Positions 19,571-28,786 of a stretch of DNA of 64,000 nt are shown here, piece by piece. The position numbers and the translations under genes are program-made. The notes under the pieces are model-generated. The model ran no database searches and was not told the origin of the DNA. It worked only from the letters and a program-made list of their open reading frames with translations. Source of the stretch: Myxococcales bacterium (GTDB taxonomy: Bacteria > Myxococcota_A > Polyangia > Palsa-1104 > JAEUJZ01); the NCBI GenBank assembly GCA_016794505.1, contig JAEUJZ010000067.1, positions 124,001 through 188,000 of the forward strand, read 5' to 3'. Position 1 is the first letter of the stretch, and each line of letters begins with the position of its first letter.

Positions 19571-20715
19571 CGGGCCTCCTCGGGTTGCCAGCTTTTCCAG
19601 TAGTCGACGATCTCAAGACGCGCTGCCGGCGAGCAGACGTCCAGAGGTCGCCGCGTATCGATCATCACCGCCACTTCTTCAGTGCGCTGTGCCGCAGGTG
19701 TGCGCAGCGTGGCTCGGCGCTGCGGACCGTGGTGGATGCCTTGCGGGTGAAAGGTCAACATGCCGGGCTTGATGCCGTGACGGCTGAAGAACTCTCCCGC
19801 GTGATAGAAAAGCACCTCGTCGAAGTCGATGTTCGAGTGATAGAAGGGCACCTTCAGCGCCTGCGGATCGCCGTTTTCAAGCGGCCGCGGTGCAAACGTG
19901 CAGATCGCGACATGGGGCGCGATAAACGTCGTATGCGCCGACGGGGGCAAGTGATAGCGATCCGACAGCACAGGGCGGATGTCGCGCACGTTTAGTTGCC
20001 AGACGCACAGCGTGCCCTTCCAGCCCACGACATCCAGCGGATCGTGCGGGTAATAGACCGAGGTCAGCTCTCCTTGACGCTTGATGACGACGCGCCACTC
20101 GTCGGGTCGGCAGCCCGCCTGGCCCGGCAGAAGCGGCGTGCGCTCGTCGGGGGAAGGCACGCGCAGCACCGCCGGATCAAACAGCGCGTGCTGGCCCAGC
20201 ATGCCGCGCTCGGGCAGCGCGATCTCGCCCGTGGTCTCGATCACCAGCAGGCGCGTCTCGCGGGTCGGCGCGAAGCGATACTGCGTGCCGCGGGGAATCA
20301 GCAGATAGTCACCGGTCTCGTACGCAAGCGAGCCGAAGTCGGTGGCCAGCCGCCCTGCCCCACTGTGAATGAACAGAAGCTCATCGCCATCGGCGTTGCG
20401 AAACAGATACGGCATCGCGGTCCGCAGTGTGGCGACCGAGATGCAGCAGTCGCCGTTTTGCAGAAGCGCCACGCGACCGGACAGATAGTCGACATCCGTC
20501 GTTCCAGGCGTTCCAGAGTCGACTTCGTTCAGGTCGTACAGCCGCGGCCGCAGCGGTCCTTCGATGCGGGTCCAAGCGACCGGAGGATGCTCGCGATACA
20601 AGTGGGCATAGCGACCAAAAAAGCCGTTGCGCGCGTACTCTTCCTCGACGGTGCCATCGGGCAGACCGACATGCGCCTGGCTGGCCACGCGACCCCGGAT
20701 ATAGGGAATGCTCAT
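19567..20715 (-). CDS. hmgA: Homogentisate 1,2-dioxygenase
   Basis: A 382-residue cupin-type dioxygenase that opens the homogentisate ring to maleylacetoacetate. Recognisable features are the N-terminal MSIPYIRGRV with YARNGFFG, the C-terminal FDEVLFYHAGEF and the histidine-rich HPQGIHHGP segment that holds metal ligands. It is shorter than the roughly 430-residue forms of many proteobacteria but similar to short bacterial versions. The ATG at 20715 is used; a longer in-frame extension would run into the LysR promoter region. It is first in the operon with hpd and boxB and diverges from a LysR gene. Confidence 0.92.
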   Translation of the reverse strand: MSIPYIRGRVASQAHVGLPDGTVEEEYARNGFFGRYAHLYREHPPVAWTRIEGPLRPRLYDLNEVDSGTPGTTDVDYLSGRVALLQNGDCCISVATLRTAMPYLFRNADGDELLFIHSGAGRLATDFGSLAYETGDYLLIPRGTQYRFAPTRETRLLVIETTGEIALPERGMLGQHALFDPAVLRVPSPDERTPLLPGQAGCRPDEWRVVIKRQGELTSVYYPHDPLDVVGWKGTLCVWQLNVRDIRPVLSDRYHLPPSAHTTFIAPHVAICTFAPRPLENGDPQALKVPFYHSNIDFDEVLFYHAGEFFSRHGIKPGMLTFHPQGIHHGPQRRATLRTPAAQRTEEVAVMIDTRRPLDVCSPAARLEIVDYWKSWQPEEAR

Positions 20716-20753
20716 GTCCCTAAGGATGGCGGACGCTGCCTGCTCAAAAAACA

Positions 20754-20775
20754 ACAATGTTTGGCGTATCATTGT
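20754..20775. promoter_or_regulatory. Candidate LysR operator between hmgA and its regulator
   Basis: A perfect inverted repeat, ACAATG-N10-CATTGT, spans 22 bp in the 67-bp divergent intergenic region. Size and position fit a LysR-type recognition site controlling both hmgA-hpd-boxB and the regulator. Confidence 0.65.
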
Positions 20776-20782
20776 CGAAAAT

Positions 20783-21667
20783 ATGAACCATGTTTCCATC
20801 ACCTTGGAACAAGCTCGGGCGCTCGATGCGCTAGAGCGCGCCGGAACGTTTGCCAGTGCGGCCGAGTCGCTACGCCGCGGTCATAGCTCGGTGCTGTATC
20901 TCATCCGCACGCTGGAAGAGGGTCTGGGCTTTCCCCTGCTCGACCGCACGCAGTATCGAACGCAGCTCACCCCGCATGGCCGACGCGTTCTGGAAAGCTG
21001 CCGCGCCCTGCTCGCCGCCGAGTCGGATCTCGCCGCCACCGTGCAAGAGCTGCGCGCCGGCTGGGAACCCAAGGTGTCGGTGGTCTTCGATGGCATTGTT
21101 CCCGTCGAGCCGCTGTTGCGGGCCGTCGGGCGACTGGTCGCGGATCACGCCCCGACCCGCATCGACGTCCGCGCCGAATTCCTAGGCGGGGTCGAAGACG
21201 CGTTCGAGCGCACGCAGGCCGACTTGATGATCGCAGTGCTTCCGCCGCGCGGATCTGGACTGACATCGGTGGCGCTGCCGCCGCTGCATGCGTCGCTGGT
21301 GGCCCATGCCAAGCACCCGCTTTCGCGCGGTCGTCAGGACGAGCGCTCGCTGGATGCGCACCTGCTTTTGACGGTCCGCGGCTCGGATCCGCGGCTGCAC
21401 TTGTCGACGGCAGGAATCGAAGCCCACTCGACGGTGCATTTGAACGACTTCGCATCGAAGCGCGAAGCGATCCTGGCGGGCATCGGCTATGGCTGGCTGC
21501 CCGATGGGCTGATCGCGTCGGAGCTTTCGCGAAAGACCCTGCGCCGTATCAAGTGGACGCGGCCGTCGCGGCACATCTTCCACCCCAGGCTGTACCACCG
21601 CGGTCCGCCAGGCCCCGCTGCTCGGCAGCTTATCGCCGCCCTCGCCAGCTCGCGAAGGGCGCTTTGA
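20783..21667 (+). CDS. LysR-type transcriptional regulator of the hmgA operon
   Basis: A 294-residue regulator. The N-terminal winged helix (about 1-62) includes LEQARALDALERAGTFASAA and the recognition helix around SSVLYLIRTLEE. It is followed by a periplasmic-binding-protein-like effector domain. The ATG at 20783 gives the usual LysR N-terminus; an upstream in-frame ATG at 20708 would cross the operator. It is transcribed divergently from hmgA, which makes it the probable regulator of tyrosine/benzoyl-CoA catabolism. The inducer is unknown; pathway intermediates are candidates. Confidence 0.9.
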   Translation: MNHVSITLEQARALDALERAGTFASAAESLRRGHSSVLYLIRTLEEGLGFPLLDRTQYRTQLTPHGRRVLESCRALLAAESDLAATVQELRAGWEPKVSVVFDGIVPVEPLLRAVGRLVADHAPTRIDVRAEFLGGVEDAFERTQADLMIAVLPPRGSGLTSVALPPLHASLVAHAKHPLSRGRQDERSLDAHLLLTVRGSDPRLHLSTAGIEAHSTVHLNDFASKREAILAGIGYGWLPDGLIASELSRKTLRRIKWTRPSRHIFHPRLYHRGPPGPAARQLIAALASSRRAL

Positions 21668-21750
21668 CCCAAGGCCCGAGGCCAGACCCCAAAACCGCAG
21701 CGTCGACCGAGAGAGCCAGCGCCACGTCCAGACCCGGCGCACAGACAAGC

Positions 21751-21779
21751 TCTTATTGCAGCGAGCGATTCAGTATACT
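21751..21779 (+). promoter_or_regulatory. Possible promoter for mpl
   Basis: A TATACT box at 21774-21779 close to the -10 consensus lies 78 bp before the GTG start. The -35 region (TCTTAT at 17-bp spacing) is poor, so this is tentative. Confidence 0.3.
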
Positions 21780-21856
21780 GCCCGCAGCTTTTCGGCCTTT
21801 GCGCTGCGGCGCAACTGCGCAGAATTGCAGCCACGCAGGAACGAGAGAACACAGAC

Positions 21857-23722
21857 GTGAAGGTACATTTCATCGGTATTTGCGGAACCGGCATGGGTGC
21901 CGTGGCGGAGCTTCTCAAGGCCGCTGGCCATGACGTTCGAGGCTCGGACGAGCATGTGTATCCGCCCATGTCGACGCAGCTTCGCGCAGCCGGAATTCCG
22001 GTGTTCGAGGGCTTCGCCGCCGCCAACCTGGACTGGCAGCCCGAGCTTGTCGTCGTCGGAAACGTCTGTCGGCGCGACCATGTCGAGGTGCTTTCGGCAC
22101 AAGCGCGGAGCATGCGCTTGACGTCCTTTCCCGGCGTCCTTGAGGAGCTGATCCTGCCGGGTCGTCCGACGCTGGTCATCACCGGCACGCATGGCAAGAC
22201 GACGACCACTTCGCTGTCGTCTTGGGTGCTGACGCAGGCGGGCAAGCAGCCGGGCTATATGGTTGGCGGCGTCCCCATCAACATGGGCCGCGGCGCCGCG
22301 CTGGGGGGCTCGCAGGGCCCCTTTGTCATCGAGGGCGACGAGTACGACACCGCGTTCTTCGACAAGAAGAGCAAGTTCCTGCACTACCTGCCGCGCTTTG
22401 CGGTGCTGACCTCGGTCGAGCTGGATCACGTCGACATCTTCAGCGGTCTGGACGCGATCAAGGCGAGCTTCCGCGAGTTCGTCGCGCTTTTGCCACAGGA
22501 TGGGGGTCTGTGGGTCAGCGCGCGTTCACCGACGGCACTTGAGGTCAGCGCCGGGGCGAAGTGCCGAGTCGAGCGCTATGGCCTGCGCCCCGGTTGTGCC
22601 CCTGATGTCGAGTGGCAGGCCGAGATCACAGCCACGCGCCCCGGCGGCCGCACCCTGTTTCACGTCTTTTACAAAGGGGCGCTCTTCGGCTCGTTCGACA
22701 CGGGATTGCCCGGTGGATACAACCTCGAAAACGTGCTCTCGGTTATCGCGGCGTGTCACGGTGGCTATGGCTTGTCGGCGGATGAGCTAATTCGCGGCAT
22801 CCGCTTGTTTGCCGGCGTCAAGCGCCGACAAGAGCTTCGCGGCGTGGCTCAGGGCGTGGCCATCGTCGACGACTTTGCCCACCACCCCACCGCGATTTCC
22901 GAGACGCTGCGCGGCCTGCGCGGTCGCCATGGCGGAGGACGCCTGCTGGCCGTCATGGAGCCGCGCTCGGCAACCAGTCGCACTGCGGTGTTCCAGCGCG
23001 AATTCGCCGATGCCCTGGCCCTGGCCGATGAGGTCGTCATCGGGGCGGTACACATGCCGGAAAAAGCCCCGGCCGGGAATCGCCTGGACATCGAGCAGCT
23101 AGCGGCCGACGTCCGTCGACACGGCGTTCCAGCCCGCGCCCTGCCCAAGGTCGAGCAAATCGTCGACTATCTGGGGGATCGTCTATCGGCCGGTGACACC
23201 GTGGCCATCATGTCCTCGGGCAGCTTCGACGGCCTGCACGAAAAGCTGTTGGCGCGCTTGGGCGATGGCGTCACACAGGCGACTCTCGACGATGTCCCGG
23301 CGATCAAGGCGCTGCTGCAGCGCGTCAAGCTGCCGACCGCTGGCATCCCCGACGACATCGCAGAGCTGTGGCTGATCCGGGACGAAGAAGCAGCGAAGGA
23401 TGCGAGCAAAGAGCGAACCGCCGTCGGCTGTGTGGCGCTTGAGATCTATGGCGAAACCGGGCTTCTGCGCTCGCTAGCGGTGCATCCCGACCGACGAGGC
23501 GAAGGCCTGGGTTGGACCCTGGCCGAGATCATCCAGCTTCGGGCCCGACAGCGCGGCCTGCGCCAGATCTGCCTGCTGACCGAGCATGCGACGGACTTCT
23601 TTGCCGAAAAGTTTGGCTATCAGCCGGTCGCACGCGACGAGCTTCCAGCTGACGTTACGCGGTCAAGCGAGTTCCGGCGCAACCAGGCCGATCGATCGGT
23701 GACGATGCGCCTGGCGCTGTAA
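21857..23722 (+). CDS. mpl: Mpl murein-peptide ligase fused to a GNAT acetyltransferase
   Basis: A 621-residue two-part protein from a GTG start. Residues 1-about 465 are Mpl, which rejoins recycled L-Ala-gamma-D-Glu-meso-DAP tripeptide to UDP-MurNAc. Evidence is the dinucleotide-fold start HFIGICGTGMG, the Mur ligase P-loop TGTHGKTTTT (109-118), IEGDEYDTAFFDK, and the Mpl-type VDDFAHHPTAI and IMSSGSFDGLHEKL. Residues about 474-621 form a GNAT domain with LLRSLAVHPDRRGEGLG (acetyl-CoA loop RRGEGLG, 546-552) and LTEHATDFFAEKFGY, closest in pattern to ArsN2-type N-acetyltransferases. Usual Mpl proteins are about 450-470 residues and end before this domain. The frame is continuous, with no stop between the parts. 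The acetyl acceptor is unknown. Confidence 0.88.
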   Translation: MKVHFIGICGTGMGAVAELLKAAGHDVRGSDEHVYPPMSTQLRAAGIPVFEGFAAANLDWQPELVVVGNVCRRDHVEVLSAQARSMRLTSFPGVLEELILPGRPTLVITGTHGKTTTTSLSSWVLTQAGKQPGYMVGGVPINMGRGAALGGSQGPFVIEGDEYDTAFFDKKSKFLHYLPRFAVLTSVELDHVDIFSGLDAIKASFREFVALLPQDGGLWVSARSPTALEVSAGAKCRVERYGLRPGCAPDVEWQAEITATRPGGRTLFHVFYKGALFGSFDTGLPGGYNLENVLSVIAACHGGYGLSADELIRGIRLFAGVKRRQELRGVAQGVAIVDDFAHHPTAISETLRGLRGRHGGGRLLAVMEPRSATSRTAVFQREFADALALADEVVIGAVHMPEKAPAGNRLDIEQLAADVRRHGVPARALPKVEQIVDYLGDRLSAGDTVAIMSSGSFDGLHEKLLARLGDGVTQATLDDVPAIKALLQRVKLPTAGIPDDIAELWLIRDEEAAKDASKERTAVGCVALEIYGETGLLRSLAVHPDRRGEGLGWTLAEIIQLRARQRGLRQICLLTEHATDFFAEKFGYQPVARDELPADVTRSSEFRRNQADRSVTMRLAL

Positions 23723-23751
23723 GCCGGGTGCGAGATGCTATCCTCGCTCCT

Positions 23752-26106
23752 ATGCTCAAGGTCCCTGCTGTTCTGCGTCGAGCAAAGGCCCCCGCCATCG
23801 TCTCAGCGGGAGCCACACTGCTTGGGCTAGGGGTTCTGATCTCTGGGGTCGGGACTTCCTTCTGTGTCGATTCAGCGACGGCGGCTGAGCCGGCAAGCAG
23901 CCCGCCTGCGACGGGACGATCCACCCCAGATGCATCGCAGGGGGCCCCAGCCGACGCCGCAGTGGCCAGTCCCGCGCCCAACCCAGCGACTTCAGAAGGC
24001 TCCCGCGATCTGGGCGGCGGCTCGGGCCCCGTCGATGGAGGCGTCGCAGATGCGGGCTCGCAGGCACCCGATCTAGCTGATCCACGCGCTGATACCAGCA
24101 TGTTCGATCAGCAAAATGAGCTGTTCTGGAACCAGCTTGGCCGTCGACACACCACAGGCCTGGTCAACATCATGGGGGCCTATGGCAAAGCGCAGAGCGG
24201 TGGCCCCGCGCTCACTGAAACGCAGCAGCGTGAATTCGTCCGCACGGTCGGCGAGATGGTGCTCTCGCAGCCACTGCGCCACGACGGCAGCGTCCATGGC
24301 GTCGCCCTTTCGGCCGACGGCTCGCGCGTGGTGACGGCCTGCTCGGATCGCACGGCCCGCGTTTTCGACGCTCGCAGCACACATCCGCTCAGCGTGCTGC
24401 GCGGTCACGGCGACGAGGTGCTTTCGGTGGCCTTTTCCGTCGACGGCAGCCGCGTGGTAACGGCCAGCAGCGACAAGACCGCCCGCATCTGGGATTCTCG
24501 CAGCGGTCAGTCACTGACCATCTTGAGCGGCCATCAGCAAGAGGTCTTGTCTGCCGGCTTTTCCCGTGATGGCAGCCGCGTCATCACCGCCAGCGCCGAT
24601 AGCACAGCGCGCATCTGGGACGCCAAGACGGGTCGCGTGTTGTTCACGCTCACCGGACACGAAGGACCAGTGCAGACCGCTGTCTTTTCCGCCGATGGCG
24701 GCCGGGCGTTGACGGCCAGCGCCGACGACACAGCCAGGCTGTGGGATGCGCGCTCGGGCAAGGCCATGCTCTCGCTGACCGGTCATGCCGACGATGTGAC
24801 GTCGGCGGTGTTCTCGCCAAACGGCCTGCGCGTCCTCACTGCCAGTCGAGACAAGCGGGCCAATATCTTCGAGCTGGCATCGGGAAAGATCATTCAGACG
24901 TTTTACGACGGCGAAGACGGCATGCGCACCGCGGCCTATTCCGTCGATGGCTTGCGGGTCGTCACAGCCAGCAATGGCCGCACAGCCCGCGTCTGGGACG
25001 CCATCACGGGCCGGACCCTGTACGTGCTCAAAGGCCACACCCAAGACTTGCGAGGGGCGCAGTTTTCCCCCGATGGCACCCGCGTGGTCACGGCCAGCGC
25101 CGACAGCACGGCTCGTCTGTGGGACATACGTAACGGCCGCCTGACCGGGGTCTTTCAGACGCGTGCCGATCTGCACAGCGTCGCCGTCTCGGGCGATGGC
25201 ACACGCATGGTCACGACCGGCGCCGATCAGACCGGCCTGGTCTGGAACCTGGCCCTTGAGCGTGTGCAGGCTCTCTTGGCCGGACACACAGACGAAGTCT
25301 TGAGCACCGCCTTTGCCCCGAGCGGCTTGCGGGTCGCGACCGGCAGCGCCGACAAGACAGCCCGCATTTGGGATCCCAAGACGGGTCAGAACGTGCTGAC
25401 CATCAACGGGCACCAGGGCGCCGTGTTTTCGGTGGCCTATTCGCCCGACGGATCGCGACTCTTGACCGGTAGCGCCGACAAGACGGCCGGCGCCTGGGAC
25501 GTCAAGACGGGCCAGAGCCTGGTGAGCTTTGTGGGACACACCGCCGAGGTCCGCTCGGCCAGCTATTCCCCCGACGGGACACGCGTGGTTACGGCGAGCT
25601 CGGACGCCACCGCTGCCATCTGGGATGCAGCCAGCGGACAGCGCCTCACGATCCTTTCAGGCCACTCGCAAGATGTCCTTTCGGTAGCGTACTCGCGTGA
25701 TGGCTCGCGCATCGCCACCGCCAGCGCTGACGGCACTGTCATCCTGTGGGATGCCGGCCGCGGCAAGCCCGCCTTGACCCTCTCTGGCCATGGCACGGTC
25801 GTCCGCAGCCTCAGCTTCTCTCCCGATGGGGCGCATATCGCAACGGCCGGAGACGACCGCACGGTGCGCATCTTCGACGCCAAGACCGGATCGCCGCAGC
25901 TCACGTTCGACGACGCACAAGGCGGGGTCCGCAGCGTCGCATACAGCCCCGATGGCAGCCGCCTGCTGTTTGCCGGCGGTGGCGGCACGGCCCGCAGCGT
26001 TCCGACCAAGCTAGATGCCTACTTTCGCTTTGGCTGCCGCGTCCTCGCGGGGCTCGACCTGACCAAGGAAGTCGAGCCACACTGCGATAGTCCGTCTGCG
26101 CCCTAG
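23752..26106 (+). CDS. Secreted or anchored WD40 double beta-propeller protein
   Basis: About 784 residues. An N-terminal hydrophobic segment (about 14-40) acts as signal peptide or anchor. A Pro/Ala/Ser-rich region runs to about residue 110, a short helical region follows, and then 14 WD40-like repeats of about 42 residues. A typical unit has GH near the start, FSxDGxRVxTASxDxTARIWD and a closing TG or SG. Fourteen repeats suit two seven-bladed propellers. I chose the ATG at 23752; a GTG at 23728 adds eight residues. It follows mpl by 29 bp but has its own leader. It is probably a protein-binding scaffold in the cell envelope; the partner is unknown. Confidence 0.85.
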   Translation: MLKVPAVLRRAKAPAIVSAGATLLGLGVLISGVGTSFCVDSATAAEPASSPPATGRSTPDASQGAPADAAVASPAPNPATSEGSRDLGGGSGPVDGGVADAGSQAPDLADPRADTSMFDQQNELFWNQLGRRHTTGLVNIMGAYGKAQSGGPALTETQQREFVRTVGEMVLSQPLRHDGSVHGVALSADGSRVVTACSDRTARVFDARSTHPLSVLRGHGDEVLSVAFSVDGSRVVTASSDKTARIWDSRSGQSLTILSGHQQEVLSAGFSRDGSRVITASADSTARIWDAKTGRVLFTLTGHEGPVQTAVFSADGGRALTASADDTARLWDARSGKAMLSLTGHADDVTSAVFSPNGLRVLTASRDKRANIFELASGKIIQTFYDGEDGMRTAAYSVDGLRVVTASNGRTARVWDAITGRTLYVLKGHTQDLRGAQFSPDGTRVVTASADSTARLWDIRNGRLTGVFQTRADLHSVAVSGDGTRMVTTGADQTGLVWNLALERVQALLAGHTDEVLSTAFAPSGLRVATGSADKTARIWDPKTGQNVLTINGHQGAVFSVAYSPDGSRLLTGSADKTAGAWDVKTGQSLVSFVGHTAEVRSASYSPDGTRVVTASSDATAAIWDAASGQRLTILSGHSQDVLSVAYSRDGSRIATASADGTVILWDAGRGKPALTLSGHGTVVRSLSFSPDGAHIATAGDDRTVRIFDAKTGSPQLTFDDAQGGVRSVAYSPDGSRLLFAGGGGTARSVPTKLDAYFRFGCRVLAGLDLTKEVEPHCDSPSAP

Positions 26107-26250
26107 GAGCGCGCGATCCAGGGCTCAAGCGGCAGGGCCGCCCCGGCGGGACGGAAGATTTTGTGGGCTCGGGGCAAAGGAACTAGCGCCTGCTCTGTTC
26201 CGAGAGATAAAATGCTCATCATCACGCAGATAGACTGAGAGGCCGTAGGA

Positions 26251-28293
26251 ATGGACCGACTCGAAGAATCCAGAATGCAGGGGAACCAGGAGACAGGGCG
26301 CGCAGCCAGCCGTACGCGTGCCAGGGGTGCGAGCGCGCTGCTCGCCTTTTGCGGCGTGACCGCGCTCGCGCTATCTGGCTGCCCCAGCAGCCCACCCAGC
26401 AACAACAGCGACATGGGCAGCGTCGCTGACCAAGGCAGCACGGCCGACATGAACACCGTCCGCCCGCAGCAGCCTGGCTGCAGCAAGGACGAGTGGTGCT
26501 GGCTGCATCCACAACCCCAAGGCAACACGCTGTGGACGGTCTGGGGAAGCTCTGCGGACAACGCCTGGGCAGCCGGCGAAAGCGGCGCGCTGGTGCATTA
26601 CACGAGCGGCACGTGGAAAGCTGAGCTGAGCCCGACCAAGAGCCCTCTTTATGCTCTCTGGGGCTCGGCCGCCAATGACATCTATGCCGTCGGTGATCGA
26701 GCGACCGTCCTGCACTACGACGGCACGGCTTGGTCGCCCATGACCATCAGCGGGTCGACGACGGGCATTGGGGCTCTCTACGCTGTCTGGGGCAGCAGCA
26801 AAGACGACGTCTGGATGGTTGGAGCCGGGGGCGTCATCCTACGCAAGTCGGGCGGCACCTTGAGCCGCGTGCAGACGCCCAGCGAGGCCGCGTATCAGGT
26901 CCTACTTAAGGGGGTCTGGGGCACTGGCGGCACCGTGTTTGCCGTCGGCGCCGCTGGTTCGCTGCTGAAGTACGATGGCACAAGCTGGACGGCCTCGACA
27001 GTGCCTGGCGCCATGAGCGAGATCCTGACCAGTATCGTCGGGACGTCGGCGAATAATCTGTTTGTCTCGTCGCTAAGCGGAGCCATCCGCCGCTTCGATG
27101 GCACCAACTGGATGCCGGTCAGCCCCTTTGGGAACTTCGGCATCTATGGCCTATGGGCCGCTGGCTCGGACGTATTCGCAGTCGGCGACGTGCTGTACAC
27201 CGATACGGCCACCCGCGATCTGACCAAGCGCCAGGGCATCGTCAAGCGATGGAACGGGACCGCGTTCGCCGACGTGGCGGGCAGCCGGCCGGTCTCACTG
27301 TATGCGGTCTGGGGAACCTCGGCCAGCGACCTCGTTATGGTGGGCGCCAGCGGCACCATCGTCCGCTACAACGGATCGGCGTTTTCGAGCTCCAGCCAAA
27401 TCGACGAGCTGACTGGCATCTCGGCTCCGATCACAGGAATCTCGGGCAGCAGCGTCGACAACCTGGTGACCGTGGGCGACTGGGGAGCGACGATGAAGTG
27501 GGACGGCACGCAGTGGCGCAGCGTGGCCAACAGCATCTATCTGCGCTTCCGGGGCCTGTCTGGTCCGACGGACAACCTGTGGAGCGTCGCGCTGGATACG
27601 ACGCCGGTCACAGGAGGCCCCCGCATCTTGCAGTGGGCGAGCGGCGCATGGTCCAGCAGCGGCATCAACCTGCCGCCCATGTACAACAACGAGCTGCAAG
27701 CCATCTGGGTAAGCGGCAGTGAAGGCGTCGCCGTTGGTCGCCGGGACTCGATCCTCCGTCGCAGCGGCGCCAACTGGAGTCAGGTCATCGGCTTCACGCG
27801 AACCGACACCATCTTGCGCGGCGTCTGGGGTTCGGACATTCAGAACGTCTGGATCGTCGGCGGTGGCCAGGAAGGGCCCAGCGGCGAGATCATCGCTGGC
27901 TATCCCGGCAAGATCCTCTTTTACAACGGCGCCGGAATCGTCGAGAGCAAGGTCCTTGCCGAGTCCGATCAGGCGGCCCTGCGTGGGGTCTGGGGTGCCG
28001 GCCGAAACGATGTCTGGGCCGTCGGAGACAACGGCATCATTCTCAAGTACAACGGCACGACGTGGAACCCCGTGGACAGCACCACCAAGTTTGGCCTGCG
28101 CGGAGTCTGGGGCAGCGCCGCCAACGATGTCTACGCCGTGGGCCTAGGTGGCACCGTCCTGCACTACGACGGTCAAGTCTGGAAGCGCCAAGATAGCGGT
28201 ACCAGCATCCCGCTGGTCGGCGTCTTTGCCCTTGGCAAGGACGTCTTTGCCTACGGCTACTCGGGTTCGATCCTGCGCAAGCTCACGCGATAG
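26251..28293 (+). CDS. Lipoprotein with about 14 VWG-type beta-propeller repeats
   Basis: A 680-residue lipoprotein. An Arg-rich n-region precedes a hydrophobic stretch and the lipobox LSGC with C44; an ATG at 26275 would give a shorter n-region. After a Ser/Asn/Asp-rich spacer come about 14 units of 40-50 residues with the pattern VWGSSxxDVWAVGxxGxILxYxGxxW. This is typical of large propeller-like surface proteins of myxobacteria and relatives. A CSKDEWCW segment near the N-terminus of the mature part may form a disulphide. It follows the WD40 gene by 144 bp. No enzymatic motif is visible; a surface-binding or adhesin-like role is inference. Confidence 0.8.
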   Translation: MDRLEESRMQGNQETGRAASRTRARGASALLAFCGVTALALSGCPSSPPSNNSDMGSVADQGSTADMNTVRPQQPGCSKDEWCWLHPQPQGNTLWTVWGSSADNAWAAGESGALVHYTSGTWKAELSPTKSPLYALWGSAANDIYAVGDRATVLHYDGTAWSPMTISGSTTGIGALYAVWGSSKDDVWMVGAGGVILRKSGGTLSRVQTPSEAAYQVLLKGVWGTGGTVFAVGAAGSLLKYDGTSWTASTVPGAMSEILTSIVGTSANNLFVSSLSGAIRRFDGTNWMPVSPFGNFGIYGLWAAGSDVFAVGDVLYTDTATRDLTKRQGIVKRWNGTAFADVAGSRPVSLYAVWGTSASDLVMVGASGTIVRYNGSAFSSSSQIDELTGISAPITGISGSSVDNLVTVGDWGATMKWDGTQWRSVANSIYLRFRGLSGPTDNLWSVALDTTPVTGGPRILQWASGAWSSSGINLPPMYNNELQAIWVSGSEGVAVGRRDSILRRSGANWSQVIGFTRTDTILRGVWGSDIQNVWIVGGGQEGPSGEIIAGYPGKILFYNGAGIVESKVLAESDQAALRGVWGAGRNDVWAVGDNGIILKYNGTTWNPVDSTTKFGLRGVWGSAANDVYAVGLGGTVLHYDGQVWKRQDSGTSIPLVGVFALGKDVFAYGYSGSILRKLTR

Positions 28294-28577
28294 CTCGCGT
28301 CGCAGTGCGGCCTAAGACCCGGCCGCTTCGGCCCCCCCCTTGGTCCCCTCCCTTCCCACGCCGCCCTTCCCTGCTCTTCCGTACCACCGATCCCAGCTTG
28401 GCTGACCGCGCAGAAACTGCCGTATGTCACCAGTGGCTAAAGTGCTAGCCTGAGAGAGAAAGAATCGCTATAAACCGCAGCAAAATCGGTTTCACTCGAA
28501 GGCCTGTCGCCCGAGATGGTCACCACTACATCGTCCCCTGGCGCAGGCGACAGCGCCGACACGTTGGAGGCAGAAGC

Positions 28578-28778
28578 ATGTTGGGTCTAGGCCCGATGGA
28601 ATTGGTTCTGATCTTGTTCATCGTCCTGATCGTCTTTGGCGCGGGCAAGCTGCCACAGATCGGCGATGCACTTGGGAAGAGCATCAAGAACTTTAAGCGC
28701 GCATCCGACGGTCGAGACGAGCTGGATGTCACGCCCAAGAAAGAACTCGACGGCGACAAACCCGTCGACAAAGCGTAG
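28578..28778 (+). CDS. tatA: Twin-arginine translocase subunit TatA/TatE
   Basis: A 66-residue protein with the TatA layout: a short N-terminal TM helix ([21 protein letters not shown]), the hinge [10 protein letters not shown], an amphipathic helix with [12 protein letters not shown] and a charged tail. GGAGG lies about 10 bases upstream of the ATG. It would pair with TatC, which is not in this window. The PhaR-like gene begins eight bases after its stop. Confidence 0.93.
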   Translation: MLGLGPMELVLILFIVLIVFGAGKLPQIGDALGKSIKNFKRASDGRDELDVTPKKELDGDKPVDKA

Positions 28779-28786
28779 GCACCCTG

